DNA from: Burkholderiaceae bacterium
Lineage (GTDB): Bacteria > Pseudomonadota > Gammaproteobacteria > Burkholderiales > Burkholderiaceae_E
Length of the DNA stretch: 64,000 nucleotides
Direction of reading: 5' to 3'
Assembly (NCBI GenBank): GCA_023954015.1
Contig: JAMLIS010000009.1
Location: forward strand, 62,001 to 126,000
A model generated the notes under the pieces. That model was not told the origin of the DNA, ran no database searches, and saw nothing but the letters and a program-made list of their open reading frames with translations. Positions 56,784 to 64,000 of the stretch are shown here, in pieces; the first letter of the stretch is position 1; each line of letters starts with the position of its first letter. Position numbers and translations under genes: made by a program.

Positions 56784-58076
56784 ATGCGCACACCGATCGC
56801 ACTCGAAGCCCGCGGCGAAGCCGCGGTACAGGCCCCTGCCGGACCGCCCGCCCGCCGCTGCGAAGCGGTCGACAGCCGCTCACACGGCTCGCAACGGGTG
56901 CTCGAAACGATCACCGCCTGGCACGGCGAACTTGCGTCGATCCGGCAGGCGCTGCATGCGAACCCCGAGCTCGGCTTCGAGGAGCACTTCACCGCGGAAC
57001 TGGTCTGCCGCCAGCTGCAGCGCGCGGGCGTCGACGAAATCCATCGCAACATCGGTTGTACCGGCCTGGTCGGCGTCGTCCGCGGCCGGCACACGCGCAG
57101 CAGCCGCACCGTCGGTCTTCGTGCCGACATGGACGCGCTGCCGATCCAGGAAGACGGCGAGCACGCGCACCGCTCGCGCAAGGCCGGCGTCATGCACGGT
57201 TGCGGCCACGACGGTCACGTCGCGATGCTGGTCGGCGCCGCGCGCTATCTTGCCGCGAGCCGCGACTTCGACGGAACGGTCCACCTGATCTTCCAGCCCG
57301 GCGAGGAGGGCCACGGCGGCGCGAAGGCGATGATCGACGAGGGACTGTTCGAGCGCTTTCCCTGCGATGCGGTCTACGCAATGCACAACTGGCCGGCGCT
57401 TCCACCGGGAACGATCGCGGTGCGGCCCGGCCCGATCATGGCCGCCGCCGACCGAATCACCATCACGATCGAAGGCCGCGGAGGCCACGGCGCGCATCCC
57501 TATCTCACCGTCGATCCGGTGCTCGTGGCCGCGCATATCGTCACCGCAGCGCAATCGATCGTTTCGCGCAACGTGAGCCCGATCGACTCGGCCGTGGTGA
57601 GCCTGTGCTCGATCCAGGCCGGGCACCCGGGCGCGATGAGCGTCATCCCGCACGAGGCGAAGCTCGTCGGGACCGTGCGCACCTTCCGCGAAGCCACGCA
57701 GGCGATGGTCGAGCAAAGACTGCGCGCGCTCGTCGAATCGGTGGCGACCGGCTTCGGCGCGAAGGCGTCGCTCGTCTACGATCGCGTCTACCCGGCGACG
57801 ATCAACAGCACGCGCGAAGCGATGTTCGGCGCAGCGGTCGCCGACGAGCTCGTCGGCGCTGCGAACGTCGTGCGCGAACTCGATCCGAGCATGGGAGCCG
57901 AGGACTTCTCCTTCATGCTGCGCGCGCGCCCCGGAGCGTATTTCCGGCTCGGGCAGGGCGGAGCCGCCGAGGGCTGCCTGCTGCACAGCTCGCGCTACGA
58001 CTTCAACGACGCCGTGCTGCCGGTGGGCGCAGCGCTCTTCGCGCGCCTGGCGGAGCGTTCGATGCCGATCGCATAG
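56784..58076 (+). CDS. M20-family amidohydrolase (hippurate hydrolase-like), paralogue 2
   Basis: A 430-residue relative of the preceding gene: RQALHANPELGFEE, LRADMDALPIQ, MHGCGHDGH, FQPGEEGHGGAKAM and SMGAEDFSFM. It lacks the 45-residue insert of paralogue 1 but has an N-terminal extension of about 35 residues, so the real start may be further inside. Side-by-side paralogues suggest related but different acyl-amino-acid substrates. The preceding 109 bp shows no clear promoter. Confidence 0.9.
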   Translation: MRTPIALEARGEAAVQAPAGPPARRCEAVDSRSHGSQRVLETITAWHGELASIRQALHANPELGFEEHFTAELVCRQLQRAGVDEIHRNIGCTGLVGVVRGRHTRSSRTVGLRADMDALPIQEDGEHAHRSRKAGVMHGCGHDGHVAMLVGAARYLAASRDFDGTVHLIFQPGEEGHGGAKAMIDEGLFERFPCDAVYAMHNWPALPPGTIAVRPGPIMAAADRITITIEGRGGHGAHPYLTVDPVLVAAHIVTAAQSIVSRNVSPIDSAVVSLCSIQAGHPGAMSVIPHEAKLVGTVRTFREATQAMVEQRLRALVESVATGFGAKASLVYDRVYPATINSTREAMFGAAVADELVGAANVVRELDPSMGAEDFSFMLRARPGAYFRLGQGGAAEGCLLHSSRYDFNDAVLPVGAALFARLAERSMPIA

Positions 58077-58122
58077 CCCGCGCGCCTACGTCGACGCGAC
58101 GCGACGCGCCGCGGACTCGCGC

Positions 58123-59142
58123 CTACCGACGGCTCGACACCGGCCTCGCGTCGATCGGCGCGAGCATCCAATCGTCGGCGGCGGTTTGCGGGAGCCGTTC
58201 CAGCCGATAGCGCAAGCCCACGCCCAGCACCGCCTTGCGCGGCACGTGTCCGAACGGAAATCCGGTCACGATCGGCACCCGTATGCGGGAACGGAAATGC
58301 TCGACCACCGCCGCCAGGTCGTACCCGTTGTCGTGCGGCGAGGGCTTCCACTCGGTGAACTCCCCCAGTACGACGGCCTGCTGCGTCTCGAGCACGCCGG
58401 CATACAGCAGTTGATGCAGCATCCGTTCGAGGCGATACGGATGCTCGGCGACGTCTTCGAGGAAGAGAACGCCGCCTTCGACGACGGGGAGATACGGCGT
58501 GCCGACCGCGGCCGCCACGAGCGAGAGATTGCCGCCCCACAGCGTTCCGACGATCGAGTCGCTGCTTCGATTCGAGGCCGGCGGCGCTGCGCCGGCGGCA
58601 GTCGGGCGCCGAAGGTGCGCGACCGCGGCGGCGGCGTGCCCGCATTCCGGCCACGGCTCCCGCCACCGCACGCTCAGCAACCCTCCGTCCATCAGCGCAT
58701 CGAAGTGTTCGAGCATATAGGGATCGGGTTCGTCGACGCCGAAGTCGCCCGCCACGCCTGGTCCGGCGAAACTCGACGCCCCGGTACGGGCGAGTAGCGC
58801 GAGCTGGAAGGCGGTGAAATCGCTGTAGCCGATCCAGCGCACGCCGCGTGCGACCGACTCCGCGACCTGTGCCCAGTCGATGCGATCGAGCAGGCGCGAC
58901 AGTCCGTAGCCTCCGCGCGTGATCATCACCGCGTCGAGGTCGTGTGCACGAGCCGCACGGTGGATCTGCGCGAGACGTTCGTCGTCGGTGGCGCCGAAGC
59001 GCTGCCAGCCGTCGCGCGGGGCGCTGCAGCGCAGTTCGTGGCCACGTTCGCGCAGCCGCTCGAGCGCCCGATCGAAGCGTTCGAGCGACAGGTGCGCGCC
59101 CGACGGCGCGATGATCTCGATGCGGGCGCCGCCGCGCGTCAT
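58123..59142 (-). CDS. ldcA: LD-carboxypeptidase (S66 family, LdcA)
   Basis: A 339-residue cytosolic enzyme that removes the terminal D-Ala from murein tetrapeptides during recycling. IEIIAPSGA at the start, ITRGGYGLSRLLDRIDW, the nucleophile Ser107 in GYSDFTAF, GTLWGGNLSLV and a late His in GHVPRKAVLG (catalytic Ser-Glu-His layout). An inserted stretch around residues 185-205 is Ala/Pro/Ser-rich. It follows aacS by 16 bp on the same strand. Confidence 0.93.
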   Translation of the reverse strand: MTRGGARIEIIAPSGAHLSLERFDRALERLRERGHELRCSAPRDGWQRFGATDDERLAQIHRAARAHDLDAVMITRGGYGLSRLLDRIDWAQVAESVARGVRWIGYSDFTAFQLALLARTGASSFAGPGVAGDFGVDEPDPYMLEHFDALMDGGLLSVRWREPWPECGHAAAAVAHLRRPTAAGAAPPASNRSSDSIVGTLWGGNLSLVAAAVGTPYLPVVEGGVLFLEDVAEHPYRLERMLHQLLYAGVLETQQAVVLGEFTEWKPSPHDNGYDLAAVVEHFRSRIRVPIVTGFPFGHVPRKAVLGVGLRYRLERLPQTAADDWMLAPIDARPVSSRR

Positions 59143-59158
59143 CCGGACGATGCTCCGT

Positions 59159-61237
59159 TCACGCGCGCGCCGAACGCGCCTCGGCGAAGCGCACGAACCA
59201 GTCGATCGACGCGGAATTCGCCATCGAATCGCGGTTGACCGACTTCTCCACCGGCTGGCCGAGCAGGATCTTCTTCACCGGCACCTCGAGCTTCTTGCCG
59301 GACATCGTTCGCGGCACCTCGGCGATCGCGTAGACCTCGTTCGGCACATGCCGCGCCGAGAGCCTGGTGCGGATGGCGTCGAGCAGCCGACGGCGCAGCG
59401 CCGCGTCGACGCCGGTTTCGCCACGCACGGCCGCCTCGGGATCGACCGCGAGACCCTTGGCGCCGATGCCCGCGATTCGCGAGCCTGGCTCGCGCAACAC
59501 GACGAACAGCGCGAGAAACGATTCACGGCCAAGGTATTCGAGGTCGATGACGAGCGAATCGGCGACCTCGTCGAACTCTTCGACGACCCTGTACAGCTCG
59601 CTCGTCCCCATCCGGATGCCGTGGCGGTTGATGGTCGAGTCGGAACGCCCGAAGATCGTCGCCGTCACGCTCTCGGCGCGCTGGTGCAGCATCAACCAGT
59701 CGCCGTGTCGCCAGGCGTTCGGCGGACCCGGGTACGTGTCGAAGTAGCTCTCGAAATAGCGACTGCCGTCGGTGTCGCCCCAGAAGAACAACGGCATCGA
59801 CGGCATCGGTTCGACGCACACGAGTTCGCCCACCTCGCCGATCAGCGGCTTGCCCTCGTCGCTCCACGATTCGATCTTGCCGCCGAGCGTGCGGCACTGC
59901 ATCTCTCCCGCGTACACGGGAAGCACCGGGCACGACGTGAGAAAAGCGGCGCCGGGGTCGGTTCCGCCCGAGATCGACGCCAGCAGGATGTCGCCGTGCA
60001 CGTGCGAGTAGATCCAGCGACACGCCTCCTCGGTGAGCGGGGAGCCGGTGGAGCCGAGCGTACGCAGCGCGGAGAGGTCGAACTGCGTGCGCGGCTCCAG
60101 CCCGGATTTCATGCACAGCGACACGAAGGCCGGGCTCGTGCCGAAGAAGGTGAGTCGCTCGCGCTCGGCGAGCCGCCACAGCGTGCCGAGATCGGGATGG
60201 CCGGGGTTGCCGTCGAACTGCAGCAACGTCGCGCCGGTCATCAGCGTCGACACCCACAGGTTCCACATGATCCAGTTCGTCGACGAGAACCAGAAAAAGC
60301 GATCCTTCCCGTCGACGTCCAGGTGCAGTGCGTTCGTCTTCAGGTTTTCGAGCACCGTGCCGCCGTGTCCGTGCACGATCGGCTTCGGCATGCCGGTGGT
60401 GCCCGACGAATAGACGATCCACAGCGGATGCTCGAAGGGAAGCGCGACGAAGTTGCATTCGGCGGGCTCGCCGATCGCATCGCTCCACGACAGCACCGTG
60501 GCGGAACCGGCATCGCCCAGCGTCGCCCCCTCGTCGAGGTAGGGCACGAAGACGACGGTGTGCACCGACGGCAACTGGCGCACCAGCTCGCGCACGACCT
60601 CGCGCCGGTCGAAGTCCTTGCCGCCGTAGCGGTATCCGTCGACCGCGAACAGCACCGTAGGCCCGATCTGGCGAAAGCGGTCGAGCGCGCTCACCGTTCC
60701 CATGTCGGGCGACGAACTGGACCAGATCGCGCCGAGGCTCGTCGTGCCCAGCATCGCGACCACGGTCTGCGGGATGTTCGGCATGTAGGCCGCGCAACGG
60801 TCACCCGGCTTCACGCCCAGGCGCGCGAGCCGGGCGGTGAGCGCGCCCACGTCGGCACGCAACTGCCGCCAGCCGATCTCGCGGCGTTCGCACGACTCGG
60901 AGACGAAGACGAGGGCGGGACGCGCGTCGATTCCGGGACGCAGCGCCGGCGCAAGCAGATGTTCGGCGTAGTTCAGCGTTTCGCCGTCGAACCAGCGCGC
61001 CCCGGGCATCTCGCGACGCGCGAGCACGCGCGACGCGGGCGTCTTCGCGATCACGCCGCTCCACTGGTGGAACGCACCCCAGAAGCCTTCCAGGTCGTCG
61101 ACCGACCAGCGCCACAACGATTCGTAATCGGGAAAAGACAGTCCGTGCTTCTCGCGAAGCCAGCGATTGAAGCGCGTGATGCCGGCGCTTTGGATTCGCT
61201 CGGGGCCGGGTCGCCAGAGGACTTCGGGAGTGGACAT
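59159..61237 (-). CDS. aacS: Acetoacetyl-CoA synthetase
   Basis: A 692-residue AMP-forming ligase of the acetyl-CoA-synthetase subgroup. WLREKHGLSFPDYESLWRWSVDDLEGFW is typical of AacS; WIVYSSGTTGMPKPIVHGHGG is the phosphate loop; WGDTDGSRYFESYFDTYPG and the catalytic Lys in RTMSGKKLEVPVKK follow. It activates acetoacetate to acetoacetyl-CoA, linking ketone bodies or PHB breakdown to central metabolism. ATG 61237 is chosen; the frame extends 21 codons further. The small RNA B lies just upstream on the same strand. Confidence 0.95.
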   Translation of the reverse strand: MSTPEVLWRPGPERIQSAGITRFNRWLREKHGLSFPDYESLWRWSVDDLEGFWGAFHQWSGVIAKTPASRVLARREMPGARWFDGETLNYAEHLLAPALRPGIDARPALVFVSESCERREIGWRQLRADVGALTARLARLGVKPGDRCAAYMPNIPQTVVAMLGTTSLGAIWSSSSPDMGTVSALDRFRQIGPTVLFAVDGYRYGGKDFDRREVVRELVRQLPSVHTVVFVPYLDEGATLGDAGSATVLSWSDAIGEPAECNFVALPFEHPLWIVYSSGTTGMPKPIVHGHGGTVLENLKTNALHLDVDGKDRFFWFSSTNWIMWNLWVSTLMTGATLLQFDGNPGHPDLGTLWRLAERERLTFFGTSPAFVSLCMKSGLEPRTQFDLSALRTLGSTGSPLTEEACRWIYSHVHGDILLASISGGTDPGAAFLTSCPVLPVYAGEMQCRTLGGKIESWSDEGKPLIGEVGELVCVEPMPSMPLFFWGDTDGSRYFESYFDTYPGPPNAWRHGDWLMLHQRAESVTATIFGRSDSTINRHGIRMGTSELYRVVEEFDEVADSLVIDLEYLGRESFLALFVVLREPGSRIAGIGAKGLAVDPEAAVRGETGVDAALRRRLLDAIRTRLSARHVPNEVYAIAEVPRTMSGKKLEVPVKKILLGQPVEKSVNRDSMANSASIDWFVRFAEARSARA

Positions 61238-61339
61238 CGGGGCAGGCTCGTTGCGCGGATCGCTGCGCCGACTATACCTAAGCGCGCGCCGCCCAAGCAC
61301 GCGCGCCGAGTGCCGCGCGCGCAGCTGCGCCGAAACCAG

Positions 61340-61400
61340 AAAAAAAAAGCCCGCGAAAGCTCGCGGGCCGAATCCACCATGCGGTGGAGGAGGAGACTCC
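61340..61400 (-). ncRNA. Small RNA B: second C/U-rich anti-Shine-Dalgarno RNA
   Basis: Leftward, downstream of the DUF1127-like gene. It has GTCTCCTCCTCC (61386-61397), a hairpin CCACC-GCAT-GGTGG (61374-61387), the shared ATTC, then a perfect terminator at 61340-61368: stem CCCGCGA / TCGCGGG followed by nine T. Order and sequence match RNA A at 46681-46739. No separate promoter was found within 85 bp of the DUF1127-like stop, so it may be cut from that gene's 3' region. Confidence 0.7.
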
Positions 61401-61484
61401 GTGGGGCGTCGCCCTGCGTGGCGCCACCCGCCTGTTCGTTGGCGGCCGACCGGTTCCCGGCGGACGCGGTGTTTCGATCCTGCT

Positions 61485-61709
61485 TCAGCGATCCCAGCCT
61501 GCGCGGGCTGCTGCCGCCTCGACCTCGGAGCGCACGCGCGGGTCGAGCTCCATCAGGACCTGCATTGCACGCTCCTGCTGTCGAACGCGCATGCGTTCCA
61601 CCCAGCGCGCGATCCACGCCGCGATCGGTCCGCGACCCTGTGCCGGTTTCGCGCGTTCGTTTCCGGCGACGCGCCCGAGACCCCCGTGGGTAGTAACAAG
61701 CGTTGTCAT
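61485..61709 (-). CDS. Small basic protein, DUF1127-like
   Basis: A 74-residue protein with a Ser/Thr/Gly-rich start, then an amphipathic Arg-rich helix (IAAWIARWVERMRVRQQERAM) and LMELDPRVRSEVEAA, recalling the helix-turn pattern of DUF1127 proteins (Arg-rich helix, then L..LDDR...DIG). It lacks the final IGL-type end. AGAGGA lies before the ATG at 61709. In alphaproteobacteria such genes often precede CcsR/cuckoo RNAs; here RNA B follows its stop by 84 bp. Assignment to the domain is tentative. Confidence 0.6.
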   Translation of the reverse strand: MTTLVTTHGGLGRVAGNERAKPAQGRGPIAAWIARWVERMRVRQQERAMQVLMELDPRVRSEVEAAAARAGWDR

Positions 61710-61750
61710 GATCGTGTCCTCTGGGAGGTAGTGTCCGTTGCGATGGAAGG

Positions 61751-61803
61751 ATTATGGCGATCTTCCATATATGTTTCCAATGGATGTTAGACATGAGTAT
61801 AAT
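61751..61803. promoter_or_regulatory. Divergent promoters between DUF1127-like and lysR genes
   Basis: Leftward: TTGGAA (61775-61780) and CATAAT (61751-61756), 18-bp spacer. Rightward: TATAAT at 61798-61803, 17 bp from the same hexamer (TTCCAA on the plus strand). This is the most AT-rich stretch nearby. A LysR-type regulator could act on both. Confidence 0.5.
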
Positions 61804-61836
61804 TCACGAATCGTATAGATTGATCGGAACCGATCG

Positions 61837-62859
61837 ATGAACTTTCGAACGCTCGACCTGAACCTGCTGCGCGTGTTCGACGAGGTGATGGCCGAGCGCA
61901 ACCTCACGCGCGCCGCTCGCAACCTGGCCATGACGCAGCCGGCGGTCAGCAATGCGCTGCGCCGCCTGCGCGATGCGCTGGACGACGAGCTGGTCGTTCG
62001 CTCCGGCTACGGCGTACAACCCACCCCCACGGCAATCGCGTTGTGGCCGTCGGTGCGACAGGCGCTGCAGCAGTTGCGCGAGACCTTCTCGCCCGCCGAA
62101 TTCGTCCCGTCGGAGGCACGCGCGACCTTCACGCTCGCCATGGCCGACGCCACCGCCTCGCTGCTGATTCCGCCGCTGATCGCCTTCGTCGAGCACGAGG
62201 CGCCGGGCGTCTCGCTGCGCGTGCTGCCGCTGACCACGCGAGATCCGCGCCAGCTGCTCGTCGACGGCGACCTGGATCTCGCGGTCGGCCACTTCCCGGC
62301 GGCGATCGCCGCCATCGGGATGGAGGAGATGCGCCCCGACATGGCCGTCGCCTACGGGCATCAGCGCCTGTACAGCAGCCACTACGCGTGCGTGATGCGC
62401 CTCGGCCATCCGCTGGCGAATGCGGAATTGACGCTCGACGCGTACTGCGACGCGCACCACCTGCTGGTGAGCTTCTCGGGGCGGCCGTTCGGGCACGTCG
62501 ACGAGACGTTGGCGGCACTCGGCCGGTCGCGGCGTATCGTCGTCACCGTGAACCAGTTCTTCACCGCCGGAATCATCGTCGCCAATTCGGATCTGCTGAC
62601 GGTACTGCCCAGGCACTTCCTGTCGTCGACCGGAACGACCGACAAGGTGGCGGTGCGCGCGCTGCCCTTCGAACTGCCGCGCGTGGACGTGCACGCGATG
62701 TGGCATCGACGGCGGGAGAATCGTCCGGGCCACGCCTGGCTGCGCGAATCGATCGTGCGCGCCGCGGCGACCCCGCTGCGCGAGCGGGTCGCGCCGCGCA
62801 GTGCGTCGACAGTGCACGCCGCGCTCGATCCGTCGATCGCCGCTTCGGAGTGGAAGTGA
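61837..62859 (+). CDS. LysR-family transcriptional regulator
   Basis: A 340-residue regulator. The winged helix-turn-helix is at the N-terminus (FRTLDLNLLRVFDEVMAERNLTRAARNLAMTQPAVSNALRRLRDAL) in the NodD/LinR/NahR-like form. The effector domain has FTLAMADATASLLIPPL and VVTVNQFFTAGIIVANSDLLTVLPRHF. The C-terminal ~40 residues are longer than usual. Its stop TGA overlaps the GTG of the next gene. It is divergent from the DUF1127-like gene; targets are unknown. Confidence 0.92.
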   Translation: MNFRTLDLNLLRVFDEVMAERNLTRAARNLAMTQPAVSNALRRLRDALDDELVVRSGYGVQPTPTAIALWPSVRQALQQLRETFSPAEFVPSEARATFTLAMADATASLLIPPLIAFVEHEAPGVSLRVLPLTTRDPRQLLVDGDLDLAVGHFPAAIAAIGMEEMRPDMAVAYGHQRLYSSHYACVMRLGHPLANAELTLDAYCDAHHLLVSFSGRPFGHVDETLAALGRSRRIVVTVNQFFTAGIIVANSDLLTVLPRHFLSSTGTTDKVAVRALPFELPRVDVHAMWHRRRENRPGHAWLRESIVRAAATPLRERVAPRSASTVHAALDPSIAASEWK

Positions 62860-64000
62860 GCAGATCGGCTCGACGCCTGCCGTCGGACGACCTGCGCGGC
62901 GTCGCGCGCCTGGGTATCGGCACGGTCGGGAAGATCACGGAACTGGTCGAGGCACTGCATGTGGCGATCGCCCGCGTGCCGGGGGCGGCTGCGCCTTCGC
63001 CCGCCGGTCGCATGCGGGGAATCACCGGTTTCGCCTATGCAAGCGTGCGCGGTGCAACGCGACTGACCGGCCTGGGCCTCGACGCGGCGCTTCGTCGGCT
63101 GGCGCCACGGCGCGTCGCGGAACTGCCGTCGTCCGATGCGCGCTGCGCGGCCGTCGCCGCCCTGAACGGCGTGCTCGGCGACCACCTGTCGGCAAGCCGC
63201 AACCCGTTGGCGGTCCGGATGCGCCTGCGCCGCGACGGTCGCGCCCTCGTCCTGCGCCGCGACTCCCTGGTCGAAGCGTTCCCCGACGCCGCCGGCCACG
63301 TCGTCGTACTGGCGCACGGGCTGTGCATGAGCGACCGCCAATGGCTGCGCAACGGCCACGATCACGGTGCGGCACTCGCCCGCGACCTGGGCTGCTCGGT
63401 GCTCTACCTGCACTACAACAGCGGTCTGCCGATCGCGCTGAACGGCCGCGGATTCGCCCGACTGCTGGAGTCGCTGGCGAAAGCCTGGCCGGTGCCGATC
63501 GAGCGGCTGTCGATCGTCGGCCACAGCATGGGCGGCCTCGTGGCGCGCAGTGCATGCCTGCACGCTGCCCGCAACGGGCAGGAGTGGCCGCGCCTGCTCG
63601 ACACTATCGTCTTTCTCGGCACGCCGCACCTCGGCGCTCCGCTCGAGCGCGGCGGTCACTGGCTCGAGCAGCTGCTGCGCGCGAGCCCCTACAGCGCTCC
63701 CTTCGGCAAGCTCGGCGCCATCCGCAGCGCCGGCATTACCGACCTGCGCCACGGCCGCATCGACGATCGACCGACCCGCGACCCGGATGCAGAGACGCCC
63801 TCGGCGCCGCCGCGCTCGCTCGCCATCGCGGCGACGCTCGGACGGCGCGACGGCGACCTGAAGGACCGGCTCCTGGGCGATGGCCTGGTGCCGCTCGCCA
63901 GCGCGCTCGGCATGGGCGCCCGGACCGAGCGCGCGCTGTCCCGGCATATCGAGAGATCGGTGCAGTACGAGACGAGCCATCTCGCGCTCCTCGATCGCCC
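62856..64000 (+). CDS. Alpha/beta-hydrolase, lipase/PGAP1-like, incomplete at the right edge
   Basis: At least 381 residues; the frame is open to the window end. GTG 62856 overlaps the LysR stop (GTGA), so translation is coupled. A N-terminal helical cap-like region (1-140) precedes VVVLAHGLCMSDRQW (oxyanion strand, about 150) and the nucleophile elbow GHSMGGLVARS with Ser224, then FLGTPHLGAPLER. The elbow and GTPHLG block suit triacylglycerol lipases, PHB depolymerase relatives or PGAP1-like esterases. No signal peptide is seen. The catalytic Asp and His may lie near or past the end (GDGLVPLAS, YETSHLALL). Confidence 0.85.
   Translation, partial: MSRSARRLPSDDLRGVARLGIGTVGKITELVEALHVAIARVPGAAAPSPAGRMRGITGFAYASVRGATRLTGLGLDAALRRLAPRRVAELPSSDARCAAVAALNGVLGDHLSASRNPLAVRMRLRRDGRALVLRRDSLVEAFPDAAGHVVVLAHGLCMSDRQWLRNGHDHGAALARDLGCSVLYLHYNSGLPIALNGRGFARLLESLAKAWPVPIERLSIVGHSMGGLVARSACLHAARNGQEWPRLLDTIVFLGTPHLGAPLERGGHWLEQLLRASPYSAPFGKLGAIRSAGITDLRHGRIDDRPTRDPDAETPSAPPRSLAIAATLGRRDGDLKDRLLGDGLVPLASALGMGARTERALSRHIERSVQYETSHLALLDR

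Overview
The window is a 64-kb piece of a high-GC betaproteobacterial chromosome, most likely Burkholderiales. Supporting signs are the gene order ribD-ribE-ribBA-ribH-nusB-thiL-pgpA-pncC-recA-recX, the run rubredoxin-pilGHIJ-chpA-yqgE-ruvX-pyrR-pyrB-pyrC', the sucC-sucD-terC block, a 16-strand-type porin, and a LexA box of the CTG-N10-CAG form. The species cannot be named from this sequence.

Layout. 1-1.5 kb: right edge of a surface-polysaccharide (O-antigen-like) cluster, with a partial O-acyltransferase and a WlbA/WbpB-type sugar dehydrogenase. 1.6-5.2 kb: ferredoxin-NADP reductase, an orphan PemK/MazF-like toxin, apaH, a decayed vapC fragment and ugd. 5.2-18.6 kb: one long leftward block, with rubredoxin, the type IV pilus chemosensory genes pilG-pilH-pilI-pilJ-chpA, yqgE, ruvX, pyrR, pyrB and a dihydroorotase homologue without its metal-binding histidines. 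18.9-24.2 kb: thiE, the major pilin pilA behind a sigma-54-type promoter, then an FHA protein, a CHASE2 adenylate cyclase and a metallo-beta-lactamase-fold phosphodiesterase. The last three look like a cyclic-nucleotide make/break unit beside the pilus genes. 24.4-27.8 kb: terC, sucD, sucC and a DUF2889 gene. 27.8-30.2 kb: an accessory island with REP-like palindromes, a REP-associated tyrosine transposase, very GC-rich low-complexity DNA and a recX whose usual stop is gone. 30.2-38.7 kb: recA with an SOS box, pncC, pgpA, thiL, nusB, the riboflavin genes (ribH carries a 28-Asp tail) and glyA.

38.8-46.5 kb: a histidine phosphatase, a PEBP-family protein, tyrS, a murein peptidase, anmK, erpA, argC and rpsI-rplM. 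46.6-49.7 kb: a compact small RNA with its own promoter and terminator, an OsmC-like protein, a palindromic repeat element, coq7 and a porin. 49.8-61.2 kb: catabolic genes, namely marR and an aryl-CoA ligase, fadD, two adjacent M20 amidohydrolases, an LD-carboxypeptidase and acetoacetyl-CoA synthetase, plus a second vapC relic. 61.3-64 kb: a second RNA of the same family downstream of a tiny DUF1127-like gene, a LysR regulator and a lipase-like hydrolase that runs off the end.

Most distinctive signals: (1) two leftward RNA loci that share a C/U-rich anti-Shine-Dalgarno track, a CCACC/GGTGG hairpin and a terminator, one of them behind a DUF1127-like gene, an arrangement like the alphaproteobacterial cuckoo RNAs; (2) a ~158-bp element with long terminal inverted repeats present twice, each time set in a CTAG that also supplies a neighbouring stop codon; (3) a transposase flanked by REP copies next to a recX that reads through into it.
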